Part shown: one piece after another, positions 1 to 8,713 of the stretch
Layout of the letters: every line of letters begins with the position of its first letter
Position numbering within the stretch: position 1 is the first letter of the stretch
Source: Candidatus Accumulibacter necessarius
Lineage (GTDB): Bacteria > Pseudomonadota > Gammaproteobacteria > Burkholderiales > Rhodocyclaceae
Length of the DNA: 54,437 nucleotides
NCBI GenBank assembly: GCA_017302435.1
Contig: JAFLDL010000033.1
Coordinates: 1-54,437, forward strand
Direction of reading: 5' to 3'
Notes under the pieces: model-generated
Databases searched by the model: none
What the model saw: the letters and a program-made list of their open reading frames with translations, nothing else
Told to the model about the DNA's origin: nothing
Program-made: the position numbers and the translations under genes

Positions 1-355
1 AGGTGGTCAGCGAGAAATCAACCTTGGCTTCACGTTCCTTGTTGTGGGTCAGCGAGGCGGCAAGCAGATCGACGCGGCCCTGTTCCAGCTCCGGAATACG
101 AGCGGCGACCGCGAGTTGCTTGAGGGTAAGCTTGACGCCAAGCTTCTTGGCGATCGCTTTGGCAAGATCGACGTCGTAGCCGACAATCTCCCGGGTCTTC
201 GGATCGACGAAGCTGTTGGGTTCGTCGGTGCCGAGAACGCCGACGACGATCTCGCCCTTCTTCTTTATGTCGGCCAGTTGATCGGCGTGGGCAGTGCCGC
301 CGATGAGTGCCGCAAGTGCCAGCACGCCAGCCAGGAGTTGATTGCGCAGGTTCAT
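1..355 (-). CDS. Amino-acid-type ABC transporter substrate-binding protein (N-terminal part)
   Basis: Only the first 118 residues are inside the window; the gene runs off the left edge. The protein opens with a Sec signal peptide (a hydrophobic stretch up to ALIGGTAHA) and continues with the N-terminal lobe of the bacterial family 3 extracellular solute-binding fold. The motif VGYDVDLAKAIAKKLGVK is typical of polar amino acid binders such as glutamine, cystine or arginine. It should be periplasmic and deliver ligand to an ABC permease. The ATG at 353-355 is preceded by GGAG with 7 nt spacing. It is not an SsuA/TauA-type binding protein, so it is not an obvious partner of the SsuBC-like genes on the same strand; a 304-base gap separates it from DUF2325. 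The ligand cannot be told from this fragment. Confidence 0.85.
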   Translation of the reverse strand, partial: MNLRNQLLAGVLALAALIGGTAHADQLADIKKKGEIVVGVLGTDEPNSFVDPKTREIVGYDVDLAKAIAKKLGVKLTLKQLAVAARIPELEQGRVDLLAASLTHNKEREAKVDFSLTT

Positions 356-659
356 GGTTATTCTCCAATAGTGATCAGGTCGGACGCCGCTTTGCCGTAC
401 ATACCAGGGCAGGTCGCCCTGCGCCGCGGCAGGTACGCTTACGCTTCGGGCGAGGGCTTCCGCGTCAGCGGCGATGGCGGGCAGACTAGCAGGTCGGTCG
501 CGCTGTCCAAACGACGCTTTTCCTATATCGGTATGCGACGGCCATGGCGAGCGAAATACGGGCGGCGACCACGGTGGAGGGCATCTCATTCTGGGTGCGT
601 GCGGACGGCAATGGAGGCACAAGCCATGCCGAAGCGGCTCGAGTGCAGTGGTGTCGGAT
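356..659. other. Intergenic stretch, no gene seen
   Basis: Between the binding-protein start and the DUF2325 stop. Reading frames on either strand give arginine-rich, low-complexity translations with no recognisable family. It presumably holds the promoter of the binding-protein gene. No clear sigma-70 hexamer pair or terminator was found. Confidence 0.4.
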
Positions 660-941
660 TCAGGCCCTGAGGCTCGCCATCGCCTCGCTCAGTTGTCCCA
701 CGCCACTGCCGCTGAAGACGATGGGCACGCGCATTGCATTGGCGACTCGCCGCGTTTTCGTGGCCAGGCCGTGATTGACCTGGTCGATGAGAATGACGAC
801 CAGGCTGGTGTCTACCGGAATCTGGCGATGGCACTCGCTTTTTCTGCGGCCGTTCCAGTGACGGATCGTGGCATAACCAAGGCGTTGCAGATAACTGCTG
901 TAAGCCGCAACCCGGTCGCCACCGATAATGAGAGCTGCCAT
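660..941 (-). CDS. DUF2325 domain protein
   Basis: A 93-residue protein that is essentially one DUF2325 domain. It starts MAALIIGGD, has the HWNGRRKSE segment about 28 residues in, then a VVILIDQVNHGLA stretch and a C-terminal VPIVFSGSGVGQL. This is the Rossmann-like layout seen in DUF2325 proteins, which are short, cytoplasmic and of unknown biochemical role. The gene lies 118 bases downstream of the SsuB-like ATPase on the same strand, so co-transcription is possible. No active-site assignment is offered. Family call is by pattern recognition. Confidence 0.75.
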   Translation of the reverse strand: MAALIIGGDRVAAYSSYLQRLGYATIRHWNGRRKSECHRQIPVDTSLVVILIDQVNHGLATKTRRVANAMRVPIVFSGSGVGQLSEAMASLRA

Positions 942-1059
942 AGCGATTGAAGTCCGAAAGCACGAGCCGTCAATGTAGCGAGCATCGGGTACGGGCAGAA
1001 CGACGTTATTGGCAGATGCAAATCAGCACGGGGCTGATATCGATCTGCCAAAGGAACAT

Positions 1060-2043
1060 TCAATCGGTGGTCGCGAGAACCACTTCGGTTGACTTGAAAA
1101 CGGCCAGCACTTCGGCGCCGAGTTCGAGCGGCAGTTCCCGCAGGGCGCTGGTGGGCACTGCTGCACTGACCAGACCGGCCGGGGTCAGCAGTCGCACCTC
1201 CGAAAGCACCTTGTCGATGAGGATCTCGGTCACCCGCCCGCGCAACTGGTTGCGGGGGGTGAGCGCCTCGACGGTCATCAGGCGCTTGAGGACACGGCCT
1301 TCCAGCGCCGCGAAGTGCGCTTCGCCATGTTCTCGCGGCCGCGGCAGGTCGACTGGCTCGTCAAAGGTGATCCGCCCTTCCTCGATGAGCAGGATGCGAT
1401 CAGCCAGAGCCACCGCTTCGGCGACGTCGTGCGTCACCAGCACCGCGGTGAACGCATGCTGGCGCCAGATCTCCTCGATGAGGCGCTGCATCTCGATACG
1501 GGTCAGGGCGTCGAGGGCACCCAGGGGTTCATCGAGCAGCAGCAGGCGAGGGCGATGGATAAGCGCACGCGCCAGGGCGACCCGTTGCCGCTGGCCGCCC
1601 GAGAGACGGCTCGGCCACTCGTCGGCACGGTCCGCCAGGCCTACCTGCGCGAGCGCTTGCTCGGCACGGGCACGCACTTGCGCGCGGCTGCCCGGAAGCC
1701 CCAGGGCGACGTTCTGAATCACGGTGCGCCAGGGCAGCAGACGAGCTTCCTGGTACATGATCCGCACCTGGTCGCCGAGTTCGTCGCGCGCCTTGCCGTC
1801 AAGGCTGATGGCACCACCGGACAGCGTGTCAAGCCCGGCTAGCTGGCGCAACAGCGTGCTCTTGCCACAGCCGCTGCGGCCAACGATGGCGACGAACTCG
1901 CCAGCCGGAATGCTCAGGTCGAGGCCGTACAGTACCTGCCTGTCACCGAAATGTTTGACCAGTCCGCTGACCTCCACGTCAAGGCCGCCGCTACCGCCCT
2001 CCACCGCTTCCACTTGCGCGAGTTCACGATTGTCGATCTGCAT
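1060..2043 (-). CDS. ssuB: Sulfonate/nitrate-type ABC transporter ATPase with C-terminal molbindin (TOBE) domain
   Basis: A 327-residue ATPase that energises import through the SsuC-like permease next to it. Walker [10 protein letters not shown] lies at residues 55-63, the Q-loop at about 98, the ABC signature [15 protein letters not shown] at 147-161, Walker B LLLLDEP at 167-173 and the switch His in VTHD at about 205. Residues 262-327 ([13 protein letters not shown] through [10 protein letters not shown]) form a molbindin/TOBE domain, which in ModC and Mop proteins binds molybdate or tungstate. This domain is not part of plain SsuB. I chose the ATG at 2043 because GGAAGGA lies 7 nt upstream. 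An in-frame ATG at 2058 overlaps the permease stop (TGATG) and is the alternative. The exact substrate is inferred only from family likeness. Confidence 0.85.
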   Translation of the reverse strand: MQIDNRELAQVEAVEGGSGGLDVEVSGLVKHFGDRQVLYGLDLSIPAGEFVAIVGRSGCGKSTLLRQLAGLDTLSGGAISLDGKARDELGDQVRIMYQEARLLPWRTVIQNVALGLPGSRAQVRARAEQALAQVGLADRADEWPSRLSGGQRQRVALARALIHRPRLLLLDEPLGALDALTRIEMQRLIEEIWRQHAFTAVLVTHDVAEAVALADRILLIEEGRITFDEPVDLPRPREHGEAHFAALEGRVLKRLMTVEALTPRNQLRGRVTEILIDKVLSEVRLLTPAGLVSAAVPTSALRELPLELGAEVLAVFKSTEVVLATTD

Positions 2044-2057
2044 GCTCGTTCCTTCCA

Positions 2058-2846
2058 TCAGGCTGCACTGTAGGCGACGTTCCATCTGAGCCAGCGGCGC
2101 TCCAGCAGGCGGGCAGCGACGTCGGCCAGCTTGCCAAGCAGGGCGTAGAGAAGGATCCCGAGCAGGACGACGTCGGTCTGCAGGAACTCGCGGGCATTCA
2201 TGGTCATGTAGCCGATGCCGGCCTGTGCGGAAATAGTCTCGGCGACAATGAGAATGACCCACATGAAGCCAAGCGCATAGCGGACGCCGACCAGGATCGA
2301 CGCCAGGGCGCCGGGCAGGATCACTTCGCGATACAGCGGCCAGCCAGAGAGCCCATAGCTGCGGCCCATTTCGATCAGCGCGGGATCGACCGAACGGATG
2401 CCGTGAAACGTGTTGATGTACACGGCAAAGAATACGCCGAAGGAGATCAGGAAGAGCTTGGCTACCTCGTCGATACCGAACCACAGGATGACCAGCGGGA
2501 TCAGCGCCAGAGGCGGGATATTGCGAATCATCTGCAAGGTCGTGTCGAGAGCGATTTCAACCTTGCGAAAGGATCCGGTCAGCAGGCCGAGCAGGAGCCC
2601 CAGGCCACCGCCGATGGCGAAGCCCGCCAGAGCCCGGCCGGCGCTGACCCTGATGTGTGTCCACAGCTCGCCGGAAAGGGCCAATGTCCAGCCAGCCTTG
2701 AGTACGGCAAGCGGTTCCGGCAGGATGCGGGTCGACAGCCATCCGAATAGCGCCGACAGCTCCCAGACGACCAGAATGGCAACGGGCACCAGCCACGGCA
2801 AAATCCCCCTGGCGCCATTCCTCAGGGCCTCGATTGGTGATGTCAT
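2058..2846 (-). CDS. ssuC: Sulfonate/nitrate-type ABC transporter permease
   Basis: A 262-residue inner-membrane permease of the SsuC/TauC/NrtB family. It has six or so hydrophobic segments, starting with [20 protein letters not shown] near residue 17. The cytoplasmic EAA loop for ATPase contact is around [25 protein letters not shown] (residues 155-180). The conserved [19 protein letters not shown] motif lies at 105-124. It sits between the standalone molbindin gene (57 bases upstream) and the ATPase gene, with start/stop overlap or a 14-base gap to the latter. No SsuA-like periplasmic binding protein is adjacent, which is unusual for this family. Confidence 0.87.
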   Translation of the reverse strand: MTSPIEALRNGARGILPWLVPVAILVVWELSALFGWLSTRILPEPLAVLKAGWTLALSGELWTHIRVSAGRALAGFAIGGGLGLLLGLLTGSFRKVEIALDTTLQMIRNIPPLALIPLVILWFGIDEVAKLFLISFGVFFAVYINTFHGIRSVDPALIEMGRSYGLSGWPLYREVILPGALASILVGVRYALGFMWVILIVAETISAQAGIGYMTMNAREFLQTDVVLLGILLYALLGKLADVAARLLERRWLRWNVAYSAA

Positions 2847-2902
2847 GCGCTTCTCCTGCGGGAGTCACCGGAACCTTGTCTGGTGGAGACCGCGCGTGGG
2901 TG

Positions 2903-3118
2903 TCAAAGCTTGGCGATCGAAACTTCGGTCGCCTTGACCAGAGCCAGCACTTCGGTGCCCACCCGCAGCTGCAGATCCTTGACCGAGCGCGTGGTAATCA
3001 CGGACGTGACGATGCCATGCTGTGTCTCGACGTCCACTTCGGAAACGACGGGGCCGTCGATGATTTCCTTGATGCGTCCGCGGAACTGGTTTCTGGCGTT
3101 GATTGACTGAATGGGCAC
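2903..3118 (-). CDS. Standalone molbindin (Mop/TOBE domain) protein
   Basis: A 71-residue protein made of a single Mop domain: INARNQFRGRIKEI at the start, ETQHGIVTSVITTRSVKDL in the middle and EVLALVKATEVSIAKL at the end. Molbindins assemble as oligomers that bind oxyanions such as molybdate or tungstate in the cytoplasm. Choice of start: a GTG at 3118 has GGAG 6 nt upstream and gives the usual 71-residue length. An upstream in-frame ATG at 3193 has a near-perfect GGAGGA at 7 nt spacing and would add 25 partly hydrophobic residues. The gene leads the SsuC-SsuB minus-strand operon, and the ATPase carries a second copy of this domain. Confidence 0.8.
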   Translation of the reverse strand: MPIQSINARNQFRGRIKEIIDGPVVSEVDVETQHGIVTSVITTRSVKDLQLRVGTEVLALVKATEVSIAKL

Positions 3119-3512
3119 GATGTTCTCCGTTGAGTAATGACCAAGGCTATTGTGGGCAGCCGGGACCCACGCCACAAATAATAAGAAATGCATAGCTTAT
3201 TCCTCCGGAACCCTGTGCTGGAGATCGCGCAACAGGTGGCGAGGATCAGCCCGGCGCGCGTCGCCGCGGCGACCAGGGCGACCGCGTGGCGGGTGCTACC
3301 GCACCGTTGGCAGCCTGTTCGTCGTTGGCGGGGACTTCTGTCCGTACCACCCGATGGCATCCGCGCTGCGGGCATAAGCATAGAAAAACTTTGTCTTTGC
3401 GTGGTCTTGTGCCAGGGCCTATGGTCGACGGTCACGCGCTGAGTTCACCGGCGGTGCCGACGGACCTCGGCAGCCAGTGACCCCTATACCGTTCCCACTT
3501 CAGGAGATTCAC
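3119..3512. promoter_or_regulatory. Divergent regulatory region between the molbindin operon and cysK
   Basis: About 390 bases with no convincing gene separate two outward-facing sulfur-related units. An inverted repeat AATAAG-N10-CTTATT lies at 3180-3201, overlapping the upstream ATG/Shine-Dalgarno of the molbindin frame. A related ATAAGCATAG sequence occurs near 3374. These could be LysR-type (CysB/Cbl-like) sites given the neighbours, but that is inference. The cysK ribosome binding site (AGGAG, 7 nt from the ATG) ends the region. Confidence 0.35.
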
Positions 3513-4490
3513 ATGTCCAGATGGTACGCAGACAATTCCCTTTCGATAGGCCGCACACCGCTGATCAAGCTCAACCGCATTGCCGAAGGTGCCCCGGCCA
3601 GCCTCTTCGCCAAGATCGAGGGCCGCAATCCGGCCTATTCGGTCAAGTGCCGGATTGGCGCTGCAATGATCTGGGATGCCGAGCAGCGTGGTCTGCTGGG
3701 CCCAGGCAAGGAACTCGTGGAGCCGACCAGCGGCAATACCGGTATTGCCCTGGCCTTCGTTGCCGCTGCACGCGGCATTCCCCTGACGTTGACGATGCCG
3801 GAAACGATGAGCCTGGAGCGGCGCAAGTTGCTGGTGGCCTATGGCGCCAAGCTGATACTCACTGAAGGCGCCAAAGGCATGGCTGGCGCCATCGCCAGAG
3901 CCGAGGAGATCGCGGCGTCGGATCCGGATCGCTACGTGCTGTTGCAGCAATTCAAGAATCCAGCCAACCCGGCAATTCACGAGAGCACTACCGGACCCGA
4001 AATCTGGGACGACACCGACGGCGATATCGACATTTTCGTATCGGGGGTCGGGACCGGCGGCACCATCACCGGCGTTTCGCGGTACATCAAGAATACCCGT
4101 GGCAAACCCATCCTCTCGGTGGCGGTGGAGCCCTCCGCCAGCCCGGTCCTCACGCAGACCCGCAATGGCGAAACGCTCAAGCCCGGTCCACACAAGATTC
4201 AGGGTATCGGCGCCGGCTTCGTGCCGCAGGTGCTGGACCTCTCGCTGGTTGATGTCATCGAGCAGGTGTCGAACGAAGAGGCGGTTGACTATGCCCGCCG
4301 CCTTGCCCGGGAAGAAGGCATCCTCTCCGGGATCTCCTGCGGTGCAGCGGTGGCGGCAGCGGTTCGTCAAGCCAGGAAACCTGGCAATGCCGGCAAGACC
4401 ATCGTCGTCGTGCTCCCCGATTCGGGAGAGCGCTACCTGAGTTCGGTGTTGTTCGACGGCGTCTTCGACGCTACCGGGCAGGCGCTGTAA
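3513..4490 (+). CDS. cysK: Cysteine synthase A (O-acetylserine sulfhydrylase)
   Basis: A 325-residue PLP enzyme that makes L-cysteine from O-acetylserine and sulfide in the cytoplasm. The internal aldimine lysine is K45 in the SVKCRIGA motif. The asparagine loop TSGNTG is at 72-77, and the glycine-rich phosphate-binding loop is [10 protein letters not shown] near 178. The pattern [20 protein letters not shown] and the [14 protein letters not shown] segment follow CysK rather than CysM. The ATG at 3513 has AGGAG 7 nt upstream; a longer in-frame start at 3477 has no such support. The gene opens a plus-strand run of sulfur and sulfonate genes and is followed by a very stable hairpin before the GMC gene. 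Confidence 0.95.
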   Translation: MSRWYADNSLSIGRTPLIKLNRIAEGAPASLFAKIEGRNPAYSVKCRIGAAMIWDAEQRGLLGPGKELVEPTSGNTGIALAFVAAARGIPLTLTMPETMSLERRKLLVAYGAKLILTEGAKGMAGAIARAEEIAASDPDRYVLLQQFKNPANPAIHESTTGPEIWDDTDGDIDIFVSGVGTGGTITGVSRYIKNTRGKPILSVAVEPSASPVLTQTRNGETLKPGPHKIQGIGAGFVPQVLDLSLVDVIEQVSNEEAVDYARRLAREEGILSGISCGAAVAAAVRQARKPGNAGKTIVVVLPDSGERYLSSVLFDGVFDATGQAL

Positions 4491-4498
4491 GGCTGCTT

Positions 4499-4526
4499 CC
4501 CCGGGGCGGCAGCGGCCGCCCCGGGG
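4499..4526 (+). terminator. Very stable GC hairpin after cysK
   Basis: A perfect 12-bp stem (CCCCGGGGCGGC paired with GCCGCCCCGGGG) closes over an AGCG tetraloop nine bases after the cysK stop. No U-run follows, so it is not a textbook intrinsic terminator. It may protect the cysK mRNA 3' end or attenuate read-through into the GMC gene 112 bases further on. Confidence 0.5.
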
Positions 4527-4638
4527 CACGGCAAGCGAGTGGGCCGCCCGTCGCGCGGCCAGGCTTGCGGCAAGCGAAGGAGGCGGCAACCGAAAATGCT
4601 GAAGCGGCTGCCACAACGACATCCCGGATCCATCGACC

Positions 4639-6249
4639 ATGCAGAGCACGTTTGATTTTGTCATCGTTGGGGCCGGTTCAGCAGGGTGTGTGCTGGCCAA
4701 CCGGTTGAGCGAGGATGGCCGCTTCAGCGTGCTCTTGCTTGAGGCCGGGCCGCGCGATTGGCTACCCTGGATCCACCTGCCCATCGGCTATGGAAAGACG
4801 ATGTTCCACCGTCAGGTGAACTGGCAATTCCACACCGAGCCGGAGGCCGAACTCGGTCAACGTCGCATCTACTGGCCGCGTGGAAAGGTGCTTGGCGGCA
4901 GCAGCTCGATCAATGGCCTCCTCAACATCCGCGGTCACCGTGACGACTACGAGCATTGGCACTGCTTGGGCAACCGCGGCTGGAGCTGGAACGATGTGCT
5001 GCCCTTTTTCATCCGACTGGAAAACAACGTTCGCGGGGTTTCACCGTTTCATGGCAACCAGGGGCCTCTGAGCATTTCCGACGTGCCGCAGCAGCACGAA
5101 CTGATGGGCGCCATCATTCGCGGCGCCAACGAACTGGGGATCGCCAGCAATGCCGACTTCAACGGACCACAGCAGGAGGGCGTCGGCTACTTCCAGTTGA
5201 CCACCAGCAATGGCTTGCGTTGTTCGACGGCCGTGGCCTACCTGCGACCTGCACGCGGCCGCTCCAATCTGTCGATCTACACGCGTGCGCAGGCCACGCG
5301 CCTCCTCTTCGAAGGGCAGCGCGCCATCGGCATCGAGTACTTGCTGAAGGGGCAGCAGCGCCAGGCACGCGTGCGGCGCGAATTGATCATCGCCGCTGGG
5401 GCGGTACAAAGCCCGCAACTGCTGCAGGTGTCCGGTATCGGGGATGCCGCCCATCTGGCACGGATCGGCGTACCACTGCTGCTGCACCGGCCGGAGGTCG
5501 GCCGCAATCTACAGGACCATCTACAGATTCGCCTGATGTACAAGGTCAGCAAGCCCATCACTACCAACGACGATCTGCGCTCGTTGTGGGGGAAGGGCAG
5601 AATCGCCCTGCAATGGCTGCTCTGGCGACGCGGACCATTGGCCATCGGGATTAACCAAGGGGCGCTGTTTGCCCGTGTGCAGCCGGACGCGACGCGTCCT
5701 GACGTGCAGTTCCACTTTGCCACCCTGTCGGCCGATCTTGCCGGCGACAGGCCGCACCCCTGGTCGGGAACCACCTTCTCGGTCTGCCAGCTCCGGCCGG
5801 TGTCGAGGGGTAGCGTTCTGGCACGCAGCGCTTCGGCGCTGGATGCCCCAGCCATCCAGCCCAACTACCTGAGCGCCGAACCGGATCGCCAGGTGGCCAT
5901 CGCGGCCGTACGTCTGGCACGCCGGTTGGCGCGCAGCGAGGCCCTGCAGCCCTACCTGTCCGAGGAGTACCGCCCAGGGCCAGGTTATGGCGACACTGAC
6001 GAAGACCTGCTGGCTTTCGTCCGCGACTACGGCGCCACGATCTTCCACCCGGTCGGCACCTGTCGCATGGGCAGCGACACTGCAGCAGTCGTCGATGGTC
6101 GCCTGCGGGTACGAGGAATCCACGGGCTACGCGTCGTCGACGCCTCGATCATGCCCACGATTCCTTCCGGTAACACGCATATCCCGACGGTGATGATCGG
6201 CGAGCGCGGCGCCGAATTTCTGCTGCAAGATCACAGGGACCACCCATGA
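4639..6249 (+). CDS. GMC-family FAD-dependent alcohol dehydrogenase
   Basis: A 536-residue glucose-methanol-choline oxidoreductase. The FAD dinucleotide motif VGAGSAG is at residues 10-16. The GMC signature WPRGKVLGGSSSINGLL lies near 81-97, and the C-terminal catalytic part has HPVGTCRMG (His about 470) and SGNTHIP (about 511-517). Automatic annotation would call it choline dehydrogenase, but there are no bet genes here. Its stop codon overlaps the transaminase start (ATGA at 6246-6249) and tauABC follow, so a sulfonate or amino-alcohol substrate is more likely. From memory, some isethionate dehydrogenases (IseJ) are GMC flavoproteins acting on the alcohol that yields sulfoacetaldehyde. That assignment is a hypothesis. 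Confidence 0.88.
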   Translation: MQSTFDFVIVGAGSAGCVLANRLSEDGRFSVLLLEAGPRDWLPWIHLPIGYGKTMFHRQVNWQFHTEPEAELGQRRIYWPRGKVLGGSSSINGLLNIRGHRDDYEHWHCLGNRGWSWNDVLPFFIRLENNVRGVSPFHGNQGPLSISDVPQQHELMGAIIRGANELGIASNADFNGPQQEGVGYFQLTTSNGLRCSTAVAYLRPARGRSNLSIYTRAQATRLLFEGQRAIGIEYLLKGQQRQARVRRELIIAAGAVQSPQLLQVSGIGDAAHLARIGVPLLLHRPEVGRNLQDHLQIRLMYKVSKPITTNDDLRSLWGKGRIALQWLLWRRGPLAIGINQGALFARVQPDATRPDVQFHFATLSADLAGDRPHPWSGTTFSVCQLRPVSRGSVLARSASALDAPAIQPNYLSAEPDRQVAIAAVRLARRLARSEALQPYLSEEYRPGPGYGDTDEDLLAFVRDYGATIFHPVGTCRMGSDTAAVVDGRLRVRGIHGLRVVDASIMPTIPSGNTHIPTVMIGERGAEFLLQDHRDHP

Positions 6250-7562
6250 GCGACGATCCTGGAATCAGTCTGTGCTTCAACTGGTTGCCTTTTACGCCCA
6301 ACCGGGACTTCCGGCGTGAGCCGAAGATTCTGGCGCGCGCCAAGGGAATGTATTACTACGACCCGGCCGGGCGTCCGATTGTCGACGGATCGTCGGGCCT
6401 GTTTGCGGTTTCAGCGGGGCATGGCCGCGAGGAAATCACCCAAGCGGTCAGCAGGCAACTCGACGAACTGGACTTCGCTCCCAGCTTCTATCGCGGCAAT
6501 CCGCCCGCGTTCCTTGCCGCGGAGAAGTTGGCCGGCATTCTCCCGGTCGGGCTGGACAGGGTGTTTCTGGTCAACTCGGGTTCGGAGGCCGTCGATACGG
6601 CGATCAAGATGGCCCTCCTCTACCACCGCGTACGTGGTGAAGCACAACGTACCCTGTTCGTCTCGCGCGAGCGTGCGTATCACGGCGTCAACCTCGGTGG
6701 CCTGGGTCTTTCCGGCATCGTTAACAACCGTCGGCACTTTGCCAGTCAGTTGCCCAACGTGCCCTTGCTCCGGCACACCTGGCTGGCGGAGAACCGCTTC
6801 ACCCGCGGGCTTCCGCAACATGGCGCGGAACTCGCTGACGATCTGCTCCGGATCATTGCCACCCACGGCGCCGAAAACATCGCTGCTGTCTTTGTCGAGC
6901 CGATTGCCGGATCGACCGGTGTCTTGCTGCCACCGCAAGGCTATCTGGAACGTTTGCGCGAGATCACTTCGGCGCATGGCATCCTGCTGGTCTTCGATGA
7001 AGTGATCTGCGGCTTTGGCAGGACCGGCAAGGCCTTCGCAGCCCAAAGCTTTGGCGTGCGGCCCGACCTCCTGACTATTGCCAAGGCTATCAGCAACGGC
7101 GCCATCCCGATGGGTGCGGTCGCCGTCGACCGAGGGATTCACGAGGCAATCATCGACTCTGCCCCAGCCGACCAGATCGAGTTCTTCCACGGCTACACTT
7201 CCGGCGGTCACCCGGTGGCTGCTGCTGCCGCCATTGCTACCCTGGAGATTTATCGACGCGAAGCATTGTTTGCGCGTGGCGAGGCATTGTCCAGCTACTT
7301 CATGGACCAGCTTTTCACCTTGCGCGAGTTGCCAGTGGTCACGGACATTCGCGCCTATGGGCTCATCGCCGGGATCGATCTTGCCCCGGATGGGACGCCG
7401 GGAGTGCGGGGCTACCGCCTGCAGAAAGCCCTGTTCGATCGGGGGCTGCACGTGAAGACTACCGGTGACGCCGCGATCATTGCTCCGGCGTTGGTGGCCG
7501 AACGTCAGCATATTGACGAGATCGTCTCGATCCTGCGGCGAGCATTGGCGGAGGAGAAGTAA
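6246..7562 (+). CDS. Omega-amino acid:pyruvate transaminase (class III, beta-alanine/taurine type)
   Basis: A 438-residue PLP-dependent class III aminotransferase. The catalytic lysine is K280 (LLTIAKAISNGAIPMGAV), the cofactor aspartate is D251 (LVFDEVICGFGRTG), and the phosphate-binding part is NSGSEAVDTAIK at 110-121. FNWLPFTPNRDF near the N-terminus and the overall pattern match the beta-alanine:pyruvate transaminase group, some members of which act on taurine. The gene is translationally coupled to the GMC dehydrogenase by an ATGA overlap and lies 123 bases before tauA. A taurine-to-sulfoacetaldehyde role is therefore attractive, though beta-alanine or another omega-amine is equally compatible with the sequence. 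Confidence 0.88.
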   Translation: MSDDPGISLCFNWLPFTPNRDFRREPKILARAKGMYYYDPAGRPIVDGSSGLFAVSAGHGREEITQAVSRQLDELDFAPSFYRGNPPAFLAAEKLAGILPVGLDRVFLVNSGSEAVDTAIKMALLYHRVRGEAQRTLFVSRERAYHGVNLGGLGLSGIVNNRRHFASQLPNVPLLRHTWLAENRFTRGLPQHGAELADDLLRIIATHGAENIAAVFVEPIAGSTGVLLPPQGYLERLREITSAHGILLVFDEVICGFGRTGKAFAAQSFGVRPDLLTIAKAISNGAIPMGAVAVDRGIHEAIIDSAPADQIEFFHGYTSGGHPVAAAAAIATLEIYRREALFARGEALSSYFMDQLFTLRELPVVTDIRAYGLIAGIDLAPDGTPGVRGYRLQKALFDRGLHVKTTGDAAIIAPALVAERQHIDEIVSILRRALAEEK

Positions 7563-7685
7563 AGCCGTCGTTCTGCTGAGCATATTCCGTAGCCCGTGAT
7601 TTGGATATCCGATTTTCTTCGTTCCGGACGGGAATGCCCCTTTGCTACATTGACTCCTTCTCACTCAAGCGGAAGGAAATGCGAA

Positions 7686-8684
7686 ATGCACATCTATCGA
7701 CGCTTCACGATCGCCACCCTGGCCCTGCTGGCACTTTCGGGCACCATCATCGCTGCCGACGAAGTCACCATTGCCTATCAGACAGGAGTCGATCCCGCCA
7801 AGGTGGCCCAGGTTGACGGTCTTTACGAAAAGGCGACAGGCGCCAGGATCAACTGGCGCAAGTTCGATGCCGGCGCCGAAGTCCTCACGGCGATCGCCTC
7901 GGGTGACGTGCAGATCGGTTACGTCGGCTCAAGCCCCATCGCTGCTGCGGCGAGTAGAGGACTGCCGGTCGTCACCTTTCTCGTCGCCGCTCAGCTCGGC
8001 GGTTCCGAGGCCCTCGTCGTGCGCAACGGCAGCAAGATTGCAAAACCCGAAGACCTGATCGGCAAGAAGATCGCGGTGCCCTTTGTGTCGACCGGACACT
8101 ACAGTCTGCTGGCCGCACTGAAGCATTGGAAGATCGACCCGTCCAAGGTTCAGATCATCAATCTACGGCCGCCCGAAATCACTGCCGCCTGGCAACGCGG
8201 TGACATCGATGCCACCTACGTCTGGGATCCCGCGCTCGGCAAGGCCAAGGAAAGTGGCAAGGTTCTGGCGACTTCGGCGGATGTCGGCAAGTGGGGGGCG
8301 CCGACGTTTGACGGCTGGATCGTGCGCAAGGATTTTGCCGAGAAGAATCCCGACTTCGTGACGAAGTTTGCGGGCGTGACACTGGACGCTTATGCCGCTT
8401 ACAGAGCCAATCCCAAGGCCTGGGTCGGAAACTCCGACAACCTCGACAAGGTGGTGCGCGTCACCGGCGCCAAGAAGGAAGACATTGCCGGCCTGCTCGA
8501 GGGCAACGTCTTTCCGTTGGCCAGACAGCAGACCGATCTCCTCGGCAAGCCGACCGTGAAGGCGCTGGCCGACACCGCCAACTTCCTCAAGGAACAGGGC
8601 AAGGTGGATAGCGTGCAGAGCGACTATGCGCCCTTCGTTTCCAGCGCCTACATCGGCAAGGCCAGCACGGTCGCTGCCAGGTAG
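7686..8684 (+). CDS. tauA: Taurine ABC transporter, periplasmic binding protein
   Basis: A 332-residue exported binding protein with a signal peptide (hydrophobic core [15 protein letters not shown], cleavage near IIAADE). The mature part has the NMT1/SsuA fold: [13 protein letters not shown], then [24 protein letters not shown], and a domain-crossing [17 protein letters not shown]. It would capture taurine or a similar sulfonate and pass it to TauBC. The ATG at 7686 has AAGGA with 7 nt spacing and starts directly at the signal peptide; an in-frame start 90 bases upstream adds an implausible leader. tauB follows after 29 bases. Confidence 0.9.
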   Translation: MHIYRRFTIATLALLALSGTIIAADEVTIAYQTGVDPAKVAQVDGLYEKATGARINWRKFDAGAEVLTAIASGDVQIGYVGSSPIAAAASRGLPVVTFLVAAQLGGSEALVVRNGSKIAKPEDLIGKKIAVPFVSTGHYSLLAALKHWKIDPSKVQIINLRPPEITAAWQRGDIDATYVWDPALGKAKESGKVLATSADVGKWGAPTFDGWIVRKDFAEKNPDFVTKFAGVTLDAYAAYRANPKAWVGNSDNLDKVVRVTGAKKEDIAGLLEGNVFPLARQQTDLLGKPTVKALADTANFLKEQGKVDSVQSDYAPFVSSAYIGKASTVAAR

Positions 8685-8713
8685 CCGTCCGAGCGACCGA
8701 GCGACCACCTTCC

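Noticed and set aside
1-355. Treating the left-edge binding protein as SsuA for the SsuBC-like genes
   Set aside because: Its sequence is of the polar amino acid (family 3) type and it is separated by DUF2325 and a 304-base gap.
3432-4784. Minus-strand 450-codon frame opposite cysK and the start of the GMC gene
   Set aside because: Antisense to cysK with its active-site motifs; no independent support.
4639-6249. Calling the GMC enzyme choline dehydrogenase (betA)
   Set aside because: Only family-level motifs support it, there are no betaine genes, and the context is sulfonate transport.
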